A DNA stretch of 64,000 bases from Streptomyces sp. ICC1 (GTDB lineage: Bacteria; Actinomycetota; Actinomycetes; Streptomycetales; Streptomycetaceae), in contig NZ_CP030287.1 in NCBI RefSeq assembly GCF_003287935.1, positions 4,864,267 through 4,928,266 on the forward strand. The letters run 5' to 3'. The translations under genes were made by a program, and so were the position numbers. This document shows positions 50,700 to 59,646 of this stretch, one piece after another (position 1 is the stretch's first letter; each line of letters opens with the position of its first letter). The notes beneath the pieces were generated by a model. It made no database searches and was not told the origin of the DNA. It worked only from the letters and a program-made list of their open reading frames with translations.

Positions 50700-51122
50700 T
50701 CAGATGAGCAGGCTTCCCTGCAGTTCCGCGCGCAGGTCCGGGGTGAGGACACTGCCGGCGCGGTCCACGAGGAGGGCCATCTCGTAGCCCACGAGGCCGA
50801 TGTCGCACTCGGGGTGGGCGAGCACGGCCAGCGAGGATCCGTCGGAGACGGACATGAGGAAGAGGAAGCCGCGGTCCATCTCGACCACGGTCTGATTTAC
50901 GGCGCCGCCCTCGAAGATGCGGGAGGCTCCCGCGGTCAGCGAGGTCAGGCCGGAGGCGACGGCCGCCAGCTGGTCGGCGCGGTCACGGGGAAAACCCTCG
51001 GACATCGCCAGCAGGAGGCCGTCGGCGGAGACCACCACCGTGTGGGACACCCCGGGGGTGTTGTCCACGAAGTTGGTGATCAACCAGTTCAGGTTCTGTG
51101 CCGCCTGGCTCATCGAACTCAA
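50700..51122 (-). CDS. cvnB: conservon roadblock/LC7 protein (CvnB)
   Basis: The start is TTG 51122, six bases after AGGAG, or ATG 51113 (MSQAAQNL). The protein of about 140 residues has the CvnB pattern: LNWLITNFVDNTPGVSHTVV, VSADGLLLAMSEGFPRDRAD, QLAAVASGLTSLTAGAS, and MDRGFLFLMSVSDGSSLAVL. In conservons this roadblock protein acts with the membrane kinase CvnA, a DUF742 protein (CvnC) and a GTPase (CvnD). The kinase gene is immediately upstream. No cvnC or cvnD follows; the next 500 bases are G-runs and repeats before a TetR gene. Confidence 0.92.
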   Translation of the reverse strand: MSSMSQAAQNLNWLITNFVDNTPGVSHTVVVSADGLLLAMSEGFPRDRADQLAAVASGLTSLTAGASRIFEGGAVNQTVVEMDRGFLFLMSVSDGSSLAVLAHPECDIGLVGYEMALLVDRAGSVLTPDLRAELQGSLLI

Positions 51123-54100
51123 CTATCGCTCCTGCTGGTAAGTGGGGTCGATGTGGTGGCTGCCGGTGGCCGGGCCGTTGTTGCCGGCCTGGCGCCCCTG
51201 CTGGATACCGCGTCGCAGGTTGGTCAGGCGGCCGCGGACGTCGTCCGGTGCGCGCGAGACCTGCGGACCGGCCTGTGCCTCGGCCTGCTGCTGCGCGGTG
51301 CCGGCCACGAGGTTCGCCCGCGGTACCCGGCGGGGCAGCCCCGAGGTGGTGATGCCGCCCGCGGCGGGCTGGCGCACGCGCTCGGCCTGCCGCATCAGCT
51401 CGTCGTTCGGCGAGGAGCGCCAGCTCACGGTCGGCATCGCGCCGGTCTGAGCCTGCGCCGGCTCGGCCGGCTCGACAGGCGCCTGCTCCAGGCCGCGCTG
51501 CGGCAGCGAAGGCTGCTGCGGGCGCTGGGGGGAGGCCACGGCCGGAGCCGCGGGAGCGGGCTGCTGAGGTACCGCCGGCGCCTGCGCGGGGGGCTGGTTG
51601 CCCTCCTGGCGGAACCAGTTCGACTCCAGCGTGTCGAAGATCGGGCTGCGGCCGCCGGCGCTCGGTCCGGCCGGGGGCAGCGCCTCCGGCTGGCGGGGCG
51701 CCTGCGGAAGCCGCGGAGCCTCCGGGCGCGCGGGCGGTACGGGGGCGTACTCGCCCTGGGGCTGCGGGACCTGGCCCGGCTGGCCGTAGCCGCCGACACC
51801 GGGACCGCCGGGCCGCTGGCCCTGGAAGTCCGGGCGGGGGAACTGGCCGGTGGAGGCGGGGTCCGCGAAGTCCGGGCGGGGGAACTGGCCCGTACCGCTG
51901 TTGTCGGTGTAGTCGGCCCGTACGCCGCCGCCCTGGGGGGCCGGGGCGTTGAAGTCGGGACGCGGGAACTCGGAGGTCGAACCGGGGCCCGACAGCTCGT
52001 CGTGGCCGCGCGGCACGTCGTGCCCGCGCTGGGCCGAGCCCCAGCTGGTGGCCTGCGGGACCGCGGCGGGGCCGGTGCCCGCACCCGGGAGTTCCGGACG
52101 GGGAGCGCCACCGCGCGGCGGCAGCTGCGGCCGGGGACCGCGCGCGGCCGGAGCCGCGGGAGCGCCGGTCTGCTGCTGCGCCTGCTGCGCCTGCTGCGCT
52201 TGCTGGGGCTGCATCGGCATCTGCTGCGGCTGCTGCTGGGGCGGCTGCGGACGTTCGAAGCCGTTGCCCTGCGGGAAGCCGCCGGGGCCGGAAGCCGCGG
52301 GGCCACCGACCGGGCGGGCCTGCGGACCGCCGAAGCCACCGGGAGCGCCGGGACCGGGACCGGAGACCGGACCGCGGCCCGGCAGCGGGGCGCCGGAGCC
52401 GAAGGCGCTCTGCGTCTGCCCGCCGGGAGCACCCTGCTGCTGCGGGGGACGGCCGGCCTGCGGACCCTGCGGACCGCCCTGCTGGCCGGGACCCTGGGGA
52501 CGCTGCCCGCCGGGGGCTCCGTTCTGGCCGGGCAGGGCCGCGCGCTGGGCGCCGCCGGCGACCTGGCCGCGCTGCGCGCCGGCGCCCACGGGGGGCCGTG
52601 CACCGGGACCGGGGAGCGAGCCCTGCGGCTGCGCGCCGGGAAGGCCCTGACCGGGACCGCCCTGGGCGCCGGCGCCGCCGGGACCGCCCTGGCCGGGCAT
52701 CGGAGCCGGCTTCTTGCCGCCCTGGGCGACGTCCACCGGGAGCATGACGAGGGCCGTCGTACCGCCCGAGTCGGAGGGGCGCAGCTGGATGCGGATGCCG
52801 TGTCGCAGGGACAGGCGGCCGACCACGAACAGGCCCATGCGGCGGGAGACGGAGACGTCCACGGTCGGCGGCGACGCGAGCCGCTCGTTGATCGCGGCGA
52901 GGTCCTCGGGGGAGAGGCCGATGCCGGTGTCGTGGATCTCGACGAGCACGCGGCCGTCGGGCAGCGCGTGACCGGTGACCTTGACCTTGGTCTGCGGGGA
53001 GGAGAACGAGGTCGCGTTCTCCAGCAGCTCGGCGAGCAGGTGCACGAGGTCGTTGACGACGCGGCCGGCGACCTCGGTGCCGGGCACCGAGGAGAGTTCG
53101 ATGCGCTCGTACTGCTCCACCTCGGACGCCGCGGCGCGGAGCACGTCGACGAGCGGGACGGGGCGGGTCCACCGGCGGCCCGGCTCCTCGCCCGCGAGGA
53201 CGAGGAGGTTTTCGCCGTTACGGCGCATGCGGGTCGCGAGGTGGTCGAGCTTGAAGAGCGAGGAGAGCTGGTCCGGGTCGGCCTCGCGGGACTCCAGCTC
53301 GGAGATGAGCGAGAGCTGGCGCTGGATGAGGCCCTGCGAGCGGCGCGAGAGGTTGGTGAACATCGCGTTGACGTTGCCTCGCAGGAGGGCCTGCTCGGCG
53401 GCGAGGCGGACGGCCTCGCGGTGCACGTCGTCGAAGGCCGCGGCCACCTGGCCGATCTCGTCGCGGGTGTGCAGGCCGACGGACTCCACCGTGGTGTCCA
53501 CGTCCTGCGGGTCGGACTCGGACAGCTGCTTGACGAGCTCGGGCAGCCGGTCCTGGGCGACGCGGGTCGCGGTGTCCTGCAGGCGGCGCAGCGAGCGGAT
53601 CATCGAGCGGGCCATGACGAAGGCGCCGACGAGGGAGACGCCGAGGACGAGGAGGATCAGGACACCGTTGATGATGGCGTCGCGCTGGGACTCGTTCTTG
53701 AGCTCGCGGGCCTTCTGCTCCATGTCCTCGAGCAGGGTGAGCTCGATGACCTTCATGGCCTGGAGCTTGGTGTCGTCCGCGTCGTACCAGTCCATCCAGG
53801 ACCGGTTCTTCTCCTTGGCGAACTGGTCCTTGGCGTTCAGGACGCGGCGGGCGTAGTGGTCGGCGGTGCCGATCTCCTGGTTGCCGTCGCCGAGCACCGA
53901 GAGGAGTTCCTCGGGCTTGCCCTGGTAGACGAGCTCGAAGGTCTTCTTCGACTGCTCCTCGCCGTGCAGCGCGGAGAGGGCGTACAGCCGGTCGTTCTCG
54001 CTGAGGTTTCCGCCCTTGGCGGGGTCCTCGGGGAGCGCGGCCGCGATGATCGCGCGCTGGATGGAGGCGTACTCCTTGGCGGAGGAGAACGCCGCCAGCG

Positions 54101-54890
54101 CGCGGGTGCGCTTGATCATCTCGGGGTTCGAGGTGGCCTGGGCCATGTCCTGCGAGAGCGAGAGCAGCGAGACGATCAGCGAGTTGTACTCGGTGACGGT
54201 CTGCTGGGCGCTGTTCAGGTACGCCTTGTCGCGGATGAGCTGGAGGTTGGCGAGCTGGCGGCCGATCTGCAGGATGTTGTTGCGGATCGACTTGAGCGTC
54301 TCGTCCTTGTCCTCCGCGTTGTCGACCTTGTCGGTCGCGGCGGCGAAGGCCTTGGCGGCGGAGTCGGTCTGGTCGCGGACGCCCAGGACGAGGCTGTTGG
54401 GCTTGCCCGCGGCGCCGGGGACGGACAGCGGGCCGGCGGAGTTGTCACGCTCGGCCTGCAGCATGGCGGCCAGGTTGGTGGCCTGCCGGGTCATGGTCGT
54501 CAGCAGCTGCATGTGCTCGAGCTGCTCGATGTCGGTGAGCGAGTCGTTGATGCGGAAGCCACCGAGCGTGGTGGCGGCGACGACCGGCAGGGTCAGCAGC
54601 GACACGAGTCGCGTGCTGATGCGCCAGTTCTGCATGGCGAGACGGGAACCGGACCCACGGGGGGCCTGGGGTATCGCCGTGTCGCGCTCGGCCGACTCGT
54701 CGTTGTCCCGGGGCGCGCCCTTGGGCTTGGCGCGTCCCTTCGCCTTCACCGCGGCGGAGGCATCGGGGCCCCCGCCTTCGACAGCCGGCCCGCGGTTTTG
54801 GGCGTGCTGGGGCGAGGAGCCACGGTCGGTCCCGCCGCGCGGCTCCTGCTCCGCCGCAGCGCTGCCATCCCTCTTGAATCGTCCCTGCAC
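51123..54890 (-). CDS. cvnA: conservon sensor histidine kinase (CvnA) with nitrate-sensor-like domain
   Basis: GTG 54890 (VQGRFKRDGSAAAEQEP) has a GAGG upstream. The 1255-residue protein has a disordered cytoplasmic N-terminus of about 85 residues and a membrane helix at about 95 (LVSLLTLPVVAATTLGGF). An extracellular NIT-type helical sensor follows to about 400, then a second helix (IINGVLILLVLGVSLVGAFV) and HAMP (RSLRRLQDTATRVAQDRLPE). A kinase core contains LDHLATRMRRNGENLLVLAG and ATPase boxes LAELLENATSFS and EIHDTGIGLS. The last 550 residues are Gly/Pro/Gln-rich and disordered. It is coupled to cvnB. Confidence 0.93.
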   Translation of the reverse strand: MQGRFKRDGSAAAEQEPRGGTDRGSSPQHAQNRGPAVEGGGPDASAAVKAKGRAKPKGAPRDNDESAERDTAIPQAPRGSGSRLAMQNWRISTRLVSLLTLPVVAATTLGGFRINDSLTDIEQLEHMQLLTTMTRQATNLAAMLQAERDNSAGPLSVPGAAGKPNSLVLGVRDQTDSAAKAFAAATDKVDNAEDKDETLKSIRNNILQIGRQLANLQLIRDKAYLNSAQQTVTEYNSLIVSLLSLSQDMAQATSNPEMIKRTRALAAFSSAKEYASIQRAIIAAALPEDPAKGGNLSENDRLYALSALHGEEQSKKTFELVYQGKPEELLSVLGDGNQEIGTADHYARRVLNAKDQFAKEKNRSWMDWYDADDTKLQAMKVIELTLLEDMEQKARELKNESQRDAIINGVLILLVLGVSLVGAFVMARSMIRSLRRLQDTATRVAQDRLPELVKQLSESDPQDVDTTVESVGLHTRDEIGQVAAAFDDVHREAVRLAAEQALLRGNVNAMFTNLSRRSQGLIQRQLSLISELESREADPDQLSSLFKLDHLATRMRRNGENLLVLAGEEPGRRWTRPVPLVDVLRAAASEVEQYERIELSSVPGTEVAGRVVNDLVHLLAELLENATSFSSPQTKVKVTGHALPDGRVLVEIHDTGIGLSPEDLAAINERLASPPTVDVSVSRRMGLFVVGRLSLRHGIRIQLRPSDSGGTTALVMLPVDVAQGGKKPAPMPGQGGPGGAGAQGGPGQGLPGAQPQGSLPGPGARPPVGAGAQRGQVAGGAQRAALPGQNGAPGGQRPQGPGQQGGPQGPQAGRPPQQQGAPGGQTQSAFGSGAPLPGRGPVSGPGPGAPGGFGGPQARPVGGPAASGPGGFPQGNGFERPQPPQQQPQQMPMQPQQAQQAQQAQQQTGAPAAPAARGPRPQLPPRGGAPRPELPGAGTGPAAVPQATSWGSAQRGHDVPRGHDELSGPGSTSEFPRPDFNAPAPQGGGVRADYTDNSGTGQFPRPDFADPASTGQFPRPDFQGQRPGGPGVGGYGQPGQVPQPQGEYAPVPPARPEAPRLPQAPRQPEALPPAGPSAGGRSPIFDTLESNWFRQEGNQPPAQAPAVPQQPAPAAPAVASPQRPQQPSLPQRGLEQAPVEPAEPAQAQTGAMPTVSWRSSPNDELMRQAERVRQPAAGGITTSGLPRRVPRANLVAGTAQQQAEAQAGPQVSRAPDDVRGRLTNLRRGIQQGRQAGNNGPATGSHHIDPTYQQER

Positions 54891-55492
54891 TAGCGTCGCA
54901 ACCTCTGGACCAGGCGTCCCGCCGGGCGACCGGTGGGACGGTGTCGAGTCGTGGGGCAATGCGCCCCATGGTGGTCGTCGGTGACCGGCGCGTCTCCCTC
55001 TCCGTTGCCGCCGCGCTCGGCGCTGTCTCGCGCCACCTGCGCGCCGGCTGATTCCCGCGGCGGTCCCGCGAATTCCAGCACAGAGGCGGATCTCCAACAA
55101 GGTGCGAGTGTCGGCCCGGTGAGTCGGTCACGGCTTGTGACGCACGCACTACTGGGCGTGGGGGCGAATTCATCTGGAATCGGACTTACGCCGCCCAAAC
55201 TCCACGCCTGTCAAGGTGCCCAAGTCGCGATGATCGGGAGCGGAATGGCTCATTCAGTGGCGCAATGTCCGTTTTTCCGCGTGTAATTGACTGCCCGATA
55301 TGCCCCTAATAACCGGTCACGGGTGAGCAAACTCACACAGCCGTGGCCATTACTTCCCGGTTCGGCGGGGGATCCAGATGTTTAGCCTTGAGCTTTACAG
55401 GGTTGACGCGTGCGACAAGCGGCATCCCGGAGGCATCACCGGCGGCAGCCGCCGCCACATCCGACCGAGCGAGCCGAGGGCCCCAGACTCCG
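54891..55492. other. divergent intergenic region upstream of cvnA
   Basis: These 602 bases separate cvnA from a small plus-strand gene. The right half is AT-richer than the window average (55190-55400), including TTGACT near 55287 and TAATAA near 55308, and likely holds promoters. No RNA gene or supported frame is seen; the cvnA frame is open to 55100 but without a ribosome site. Confidence 0.5.
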
Positions 55493-55678
55493 ATGAAGAC
55501 GACGATGATGTTCCGCAACATAGCCAACCCGCGCCGCACCACCCTCGCGCACCTCAAGGACGCCGAGGAGCTGCAGGCCGTACCGGTCCCGGAGCACACC
55601 GTCGAGCTGCCGGCCCAGACCGCGAACCCGCTCCGCACCATCCTGATGGACGCGCCGGTCGCCGCCGCCGCGCAGTAG
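55493..55678 (+). CDS. small conserved Streptomyces protein
   Basis: ATG 55493 opens a 61-residue frame: MKTTMMFRNIANPRRTTLAH, LKDAEELQAVPVPEHTVELP, AQTANPLRTILMDAPVAAAA. An ATG at 55508 (MFRN) is an alternative start. The peptide is hydrophilic with a short Ala-rich end. Its place between cvnA and the FAA hydrolase matches a short gene I remember at this position in S. coelicolor. No domain is recognised; a secreted or leader-like peptide is possible but unproven. Confidence 0.65.
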   Translation: MKTTMMFRNIANPRRTTLAHLKDAEELQAVPVPEHTVELPAQTANPLRTILMDAPVAAAAQ

Positions 55679-55781
55679 CGGGGGTGTCCGGCGAAAGCCG
55701 CGCGAAGCGTCGGCCCCCTCCGCGTTAGCCTGGAGTCCGCAGACTCCAGCCAGCGGAAATACAGAGGGGCAGACGCAACAC

Positions 55782-56588
55782 GTGCGCATCGCCAGGTTCT
55801 CGATCGACGGCAATGTCGCGTTCGGCGCGGTCGAGGGCAGCACTGCCCCCGGCGCCGAAGGTGAGCTCGTCCTCGACATCATCAAGGGCATCCCGTTCGC
55901 GGACTTCGAGCTCTCCGGCACGAAGGTCCCGCTGAGCAAGGTCCGGCTGCTGCCGCCCGTGCTCCCGAGCAAGATCGTGGCCATCGGCCGCAACTACGCG
56001 GAGCACGCGGCGGAGCTGGGCAACGCCATCTTCGACAGTGAAGGCCGTCCGGACGCCCCGATCACCTTCTTCAAGCCCTCCACCTCGGTGGTCGGCTCGG
56101 GCGACCCGATCACGTACCCCTCCTTCTCCCAGGACCTCCACCACGAGGCCGAGCTCGCCGTGGTCATCGGCCGCATGTGCCGCGAGGTCCCGCGCGAGCG
56201 GGTCAAGGACGTCATCCTCGGCTACACCTGCGCCAACGACGTCACCGCGCGCGACGTCCAGCAGCGCGAGAAGCAGTGGGCCCGGGCCAAGGGCTTCGAC
56301 AGCGCCTGCCCCCTCGGCCCCTGGATCGAGACCGATCTGGACCCGAGCGACCTGGCCGTCCAGTGCACCGTCAACGGCGAACAGCGCCAGCTCGGCCGCA
56401 CCAGTGACATGGTCCGCTCCGTCGAGGACCTGATCGTGCACATCACCGAGGCCATGACGCTGCTCCCGGGCGACGTCATCCTCACGGGGACCCCGGCCGG
56501 AGTCGGCCCCCTCAACGTCGGCGACGAGGTCGCCGTCACCATCGAAGGCATCGGCACTCTCACCAACAAGGTGATCAAGCGTGGCTAA
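55782..56588 (+). CDS. fumarylacetoacetate hydrolase family protein
   Basis: GTG 55782 begins a 268-residue protein. The FAH fold is evident: [18 protein letters not shown] near residue 65, [20 protein letters not shown], the metal-binding [10 protein letters not shown] near 122, [13 protein letters not shown] near 148, and the C-terminal [20 protein letters not shown]. Members hydrolyse C-C bonds in 2-keto acids such as acylpyruvates. Its stop overlaps the gltX start by eight bases, so the two form an operon, an arrangement also found in other Streptomyces as I recall. Confidence 0.93.
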   Translation: MRIARFSIDGNVAFGAVEGSTAPGAEGELVLDIIKGIPFADFELSGTKVPLSKVRLLPPVLPSKIVAIGRNYAEHAAELGNAIFDSEGRPDAPITFFKPSTSVVGSGDPITYPSFSQDLHHEAELAVVIGRMCREVPRERVKDVILGYTCANDVTARDVQQREKQWARAKGFDSACPLGPWIETDLDPSDLAVQCTVNGEQRQLGRTSDMVRSVEDLIVHITEAMTLLPGDVILTGTPAGVGPLNVGDEVAVTIEGIGTLTNKVIKRG

Positions 56589-58056
56589 CGCGAACGTCCG
56601 CGTACGTTTCTGTCCCTCCCCGACCGGCAACCCCCACGTGGGCCTGGTCCGCACGGCCCTCTTCAACTGGGCGTTCGCCCGCCACCACGGCGGTACGTTC
56701 GTCTTCCGCATCGAGGACACCGACGCGGCCCGCGACTCCGAGGAGTCGTACGGGCAGCTGCTCGACTCGCTGCGCTGGCTCGGCTTCACCTGGGACGAGG
56801 GCCCCGAGGTGGGCGGCCCGCACGCCCCGTACCGCCAGTCCGAGCGCATGGACATCTACGCGGACGTCGCGAAGAAGCTCCAGGACGGCGGCTACGCCTA
56901 CAGCTGCTACTGCACCACCGAGGAGCTGGACGCCCGCCGCGACGCCGCCCGCGCCGCCGGCAAGCCCTCCGGCTACGACGGCCACTGCCGCGACCTCACC
57001 GCCGAGCAGAAGACCGCGTACGAGACCGAGGGCCGCGCCTCGATCGTCCGCTTCCGGATGCCCGACGAGACCATCACCTTCACGGACCTGGTCCGCGGCG
57101 AGATCTCCGTCACCCCGGAGAACGTGCCGGACTTCGGCATCGTCCGGGCCAACGGCGCCCCGCTCTACACGCTCGTCAACCCGGTCGACGACGCGCTGAT
57201 GGAGATCACCCACGTCCTGCGCGGCGAGGACCTGCTCTCCTCCACCCCCCGCCAGATCGCGCTCTACAGGGCGCTGATCGAGCTGGGCATCGCCAAGGGC
57301 GTCCCCGAGTTCGGCCACCTGCCGTACGTCATGGGCGAGGGCAACAAGAAGCTTTCCAAGCGCGACCCGGAGTCCTCGCTCAACCTCTACCGCGAGCGCG
57401 GCTTCCTGCCCGAGGGCCTGCTGAACTACCTCTCGCTCCTCGGCTGGTCCTTCTCCAAGGACCAGGACATCTTCTCGATCGAGGAGATGGTGGCGAAGTT
57501 CGACATCCCGGACGTCAACGCCAACCCGGCCCGCTTCGACCTCAAGAAGGCCGAGGCGATCAACGCCGACCACATCCGGCAGCTGGACCCCAAGGCCTTC
57601 GCGGACGCCTGCGCCCCGTGGCTCACGGCCCCGCACGCCAACTGGGCGCCCGAGGACTTCGACGCCGAGGCCTGGGAGCGCATCGCGCCCCACGCCCAGA
57701 CCCGCGTCACGGTCCTGTCCGACATCACGGCCAACGTCGACTTCCTGTTCCTGAAGGAGCCGGTCGAGGACCAGGCCTCGTGGGACAAGGCGATGAAGGG
57801 CGACCCGGCGGCCCTGCTGGCGACGGCCCGCGAGAACCTGGCCGCCGCGGACTGGTCGGACCCCGAGTCCCTCAAGCAGGCGGTCCTCACCGCCGGCGAG
57901 GCCCACGGCCTCAAGCTCGGCAAGGCGCAGGCCCCGGTCCGCGTCGCGGTCACCGGCCGCACGGTCGGCCTCCCGCTCTTCGAGTCCCTGGAGATCCTGG
58001 GCAAGGACCGCGCCCTGGCCCGCGTCGACGCGACCCTGGCGAAGCTCACCGCGTAG
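56581..58056 (+). CDS. gltX: glutamyl-tRNA synthetase
   Basis: GTG 56581 lies inside the end of the FAH gene. The 491-residue class I synthetase has the HIGH-equivalent [10 protein letters not shown] at about 12-21, [20 protein letters not shown], and the KMSKS-equivalent KKLSKR near residue 256. The C-terminal anticodon-binding region ends [20 protein letters not shown]. In actinobacteria it usually charges both tRNA-Glu and tRNA-Gln with glutamate, the latter being corrected by GatCAB. The tRNA-Gln/Glu cluster lies 1 kb downstream. A perfect 20-bp terminator follows. Confidence 0.97.
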   Translation: MANANVRVRFCPSPTGNPHVGLVRTALFNWAFARHHGGTFVFRIEDTDAARDSEESYGQLLDSLRWLGFTWDEGPEVGGPHAPYRQSERMDIYADVAKKLQDGGYAYSCYCTTEELDARRDAARAAGKPSGYDGHCRDLTAEQKTAYETEGRASIVRFRMPDETITFTDLVRGEISVTPENVPDFGIVRANGAPLYTLVNPVDDALMEITHVLRGEDLLSSTPRQIALYRALIELGIAKGVPEFGHLPYVMGEGNKKLSKRDPESSLNLYRERGFLPEGLLNYLSLLGWSFSKDQDIFSIEEMVAKFDIPDVNANPARFDLKKAEAINADHIRQLDPKAFADACAPWLTAPHANWAPEDFDAEAWERIAPHAQTRVTVLSDITANVDFLFLKEPVEDQASWDKAMKGDPAALLATARENLAAADWSDPESLKQAVLTAGEAHGLKLGKAQAPVRVAVTGRTVGLPLFESLEILGKDRALARVDATLAKLTA

Positions 58057-58070
58057 CGGTTCCCGCGTTC

Positions 58071-58114
58071 CCGCAGGGGGCGGCGGCCGGATCTCCGGCC
58101 GCCGCCCCCTGCGG
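58071..58114. terminator. terminator after gltX, perfect 20-bp stem
   Basis: Arms 58071-58090 and 58095-58114 are exact complements around loop ATCT, 15 bases after the gltX stop. Confidence 0.9.
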
Positions 58115-58184
58115 TGTTGTGTGAGCTCGGCCACGAAGCCGGAACGGGCCCCGCGGGCGTCGGCCCCGGCGTAGGGTCGGCCGC

Positions 58185-58913
58185 ATGGCGATCCGCGCGG
58201 TGCTGTGGGACATCGACGACACCCTGTTCGACTACACCGGGGCCGACCGGGCCGGGCTCGTGGCGCACCTCGCCGACGAGGGGCTGGCCGAGCGGTACGG
58301 GACCGCGCACGAGGCGCTCGCCCTGTGGCGGCGGATCACCGACCGGCACTGGGAGCGCTTCGCCGCCGGGGAGGGGACCTTCCAGGGGCAGCGCAGGGAC
58401 CGGGTCCGGGAGTTCCTCGGGTCGCCCGCGATGACCGACGTACAGGCGGACGACTGGTTCGGCCGGTACGTCGAGCACTACCAGGCCGCCTGGGAGCTGT
58501 TCCCCGACGTGGTGCCCGTACTGGACGCCCTCGCCGGCGGCTACCGGCACGGGGTGCTCTCCAACTCCTCCGTGGCCAACCAGGACCCCAAGCTGCGCCA
58601 CCTCGGCCTGCGCGACCGCTTCGAGGTCCTGGTGTGTGCCGTCGAGCTGGGCGTCAGCAAGCCCGAGGCCGCCGCCTTCCTCGCGGCGTGCGACGAGCTC
58701 GGGCTGGAACCCGGGGAAGTGGTCTACGTGGGGGACCAGCCGGAGATCGACGCGCGCGGCGCCCGTGACGCCGGGCTGACGGCCGTGTGGCTCGACCGCG
58801 ACGGATCGCGCGGCCCCGGACCCGAGGGCGTGCACCGGATCGCCGGACTCGACCGGCTCCCGCAGGTGCTGGCCGGGGATACCCGTTTTGGAGCACGGTC
58901 AGCCATCCGGTAA
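58185..58913 (+). CDS. HAD family hydrolase
   Basis: The 242-residue protein starts at ATG 58185. HAD motif I is LWDIDDTLFDYT near residue 7, motif II is GVLSNSSVAN near 125, the lysine motif is GVSKPEAAAF near 158, and motif IV is VVYVGDQPEIDARGARDAGL near 183. The helical cap lies between motifs I and II. It is a phosphatase of unknown small-molecule substrate. It follows gltX after the terminator and precedes the tRNA cluster. Confidence 0.93.
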   Translation: MAIRAVLWDIDDTLFDYTGADRAGLVAHLADEGLAERYGTAHEALALWRRITDRHWERFAAGEGTFQGQRRDRVREFLGSPAMTDVQADDWFGRYVEHYQAAWELFPDVVPVLDALAGGYRHGVLSNSSVANQDPKLRHLGLRDRFEVLVCAVELGVSKPEAAAFLAACDELGLEPGEVVYVGDQPEIDARGARDAGLTAVWLDRDGSRGPGPEGVHRIAGLDRLPQVLAGDTRFGARSAIR

Positions 58914-58999
58914 TGTTCTTTCTGCGCCGCCCGAGCGGGCCGAAAGGCCGGGCCGGAGGCGCTAACCGAAGGAAAGTACCTCAGGTGCTTGACTTTTGG

Positions 59000-59071
59000 T
59001 GGGCTATAGTGTAATTGGCAACACGAGAGTTTCTGGTTCTCTTATTCTAGGTTCGAGTCCTGGTAGCCCAG
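59000..59071 (+). tRNA. tRNA-Gln (anticodon CTG), copy 1
   Basis: Acceptor arms TGGGCTA/TAGCCCA with discriminator G, T-arm GGTTCGAGTCC, D-arm AGTGTAATTGGCAACAC, and anticodon CTG in GTTTCTGGTTC. CCA is not encoded. Confidence 0.93.
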
Positions 59072-59098
59072 CGCAGTTCAGTAGTAAACGCAGTGCTT

Positions 59099-59171
59099 GC
59101 CCCCGTTGTGTAGCGGCCTAGCACGCCGCCCTCTCAAGGCGGTAGCGCCGGTTCGAATCCGGTCGGGGGTA
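59099..59171 (+). tRNA. tRNA-Glu (anticodon CTC), copy 1
   Basis: Acceptor arms GCCCCCG/CGGGGGT with discriminator A, T-loop GGTTCGAATCC, and anticodon CTC in CGCCCTCTCAAGGCG. The sequence is identical to copies 2 and 3. Confidence 0.93.
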
Positions 59172-59232
59172 CAGATCCTTCCCGCGAGATCTCCAGGGTC
59201 GCACCCGGATGTTTTGATGCAGGATCGCTAGG

Positions 59233-59305
59233 GCCCCCGTTGTGTAGCGGCCTAGCACGCCGCCCTCTCAAGGCGGTAGCGCCGGTTCGAATCCGGTCGG
59301 GGGTA
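59233..59305 (+). tRNA. tRNA-Glu (anticodon CTC), copy 2
   Basis: Identical 73-base copy of the preceding tRNA-Glu, with the same arms and anticodon CTC. The spacers on both sides differ from the other copies. Confidence 0.93.
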
Positions 59306-59329
59306 CGGTGTCTAGCTGGTCTAGACCTG

Positions 59330-59401
59330 TGGGCTATAGTGTAATTGGCAACACGAGAGTTTCTGGTTCTCTTATTCTAGGTTCGAGTCCTGGTAGCCCA
59401 G
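59330..59401 (+). tRNA. tRNA-Gln (anticodon CTG), copy 2
   Basis: Identical 72-base copy of the first tRNA-Gln. The GCGCAGT sequence just after both copies is also shared, so a Gln-Glu block was probably duplicated. Confidence 0.93.
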
Positions 59402-59423
59402 CGCAGTACCGCAGTAACAGCTA

Positions 59424-59496
59424 GCCCCCGTTGTGTAGCGGCCTAGCACGCCGCCCTCTCAAGGCGGTAGCGCCGGTTCGAATCCGGTCGGGGGTA
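59424..59496 (+). tRNA. tRNA-Glu (anticodon CTC), copy 3
   Basis: Third identical tRNA-Glu, last of the Gln-Glu-Glu-Gln-Glu cluster. A hairpin terminator begins eight bases later. Confidence 0.93.
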
Positions 59497-59503
59497 CGCA
59501 CAG

Positions 59504-59537
59504 GAGAGGCCTTCCGCGTTCATCGCGGAGGGCCTCT
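59504..59537. terminator. terminator of the tRNA cluster
   Basis: AGAGGCCTTCCGCG pairs with CGCGGAGGGCCTCT through 14 bp with one T-G pair and loop TTCAT, followed by TCTTCGTT. Confidence 0.8.
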
Positions 59538-59646
59538 TCTTCGTTCCCGGGCACGGCACACAAGTGTGGGCCCGGAGGCGCGCGTTCGGACGTGTGCGGC
59601 GTCGTGCGCGCCCCCGGGCCCGGGGGACTGGTGGATGGTCGGAAGG

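Noticed and set aside
50694..54893. A 1399-codon plus-strand frame opposite cvnA
   Set aside because: Antisense shadow of the kinase gene; no domain, no ribosome site.
59000..59496. An integration hotspot or integrated element at the tRNA cluster
   Set aside because: No integrase gene or partial tRNA duplicate is seen; all five tRNAs are complete.
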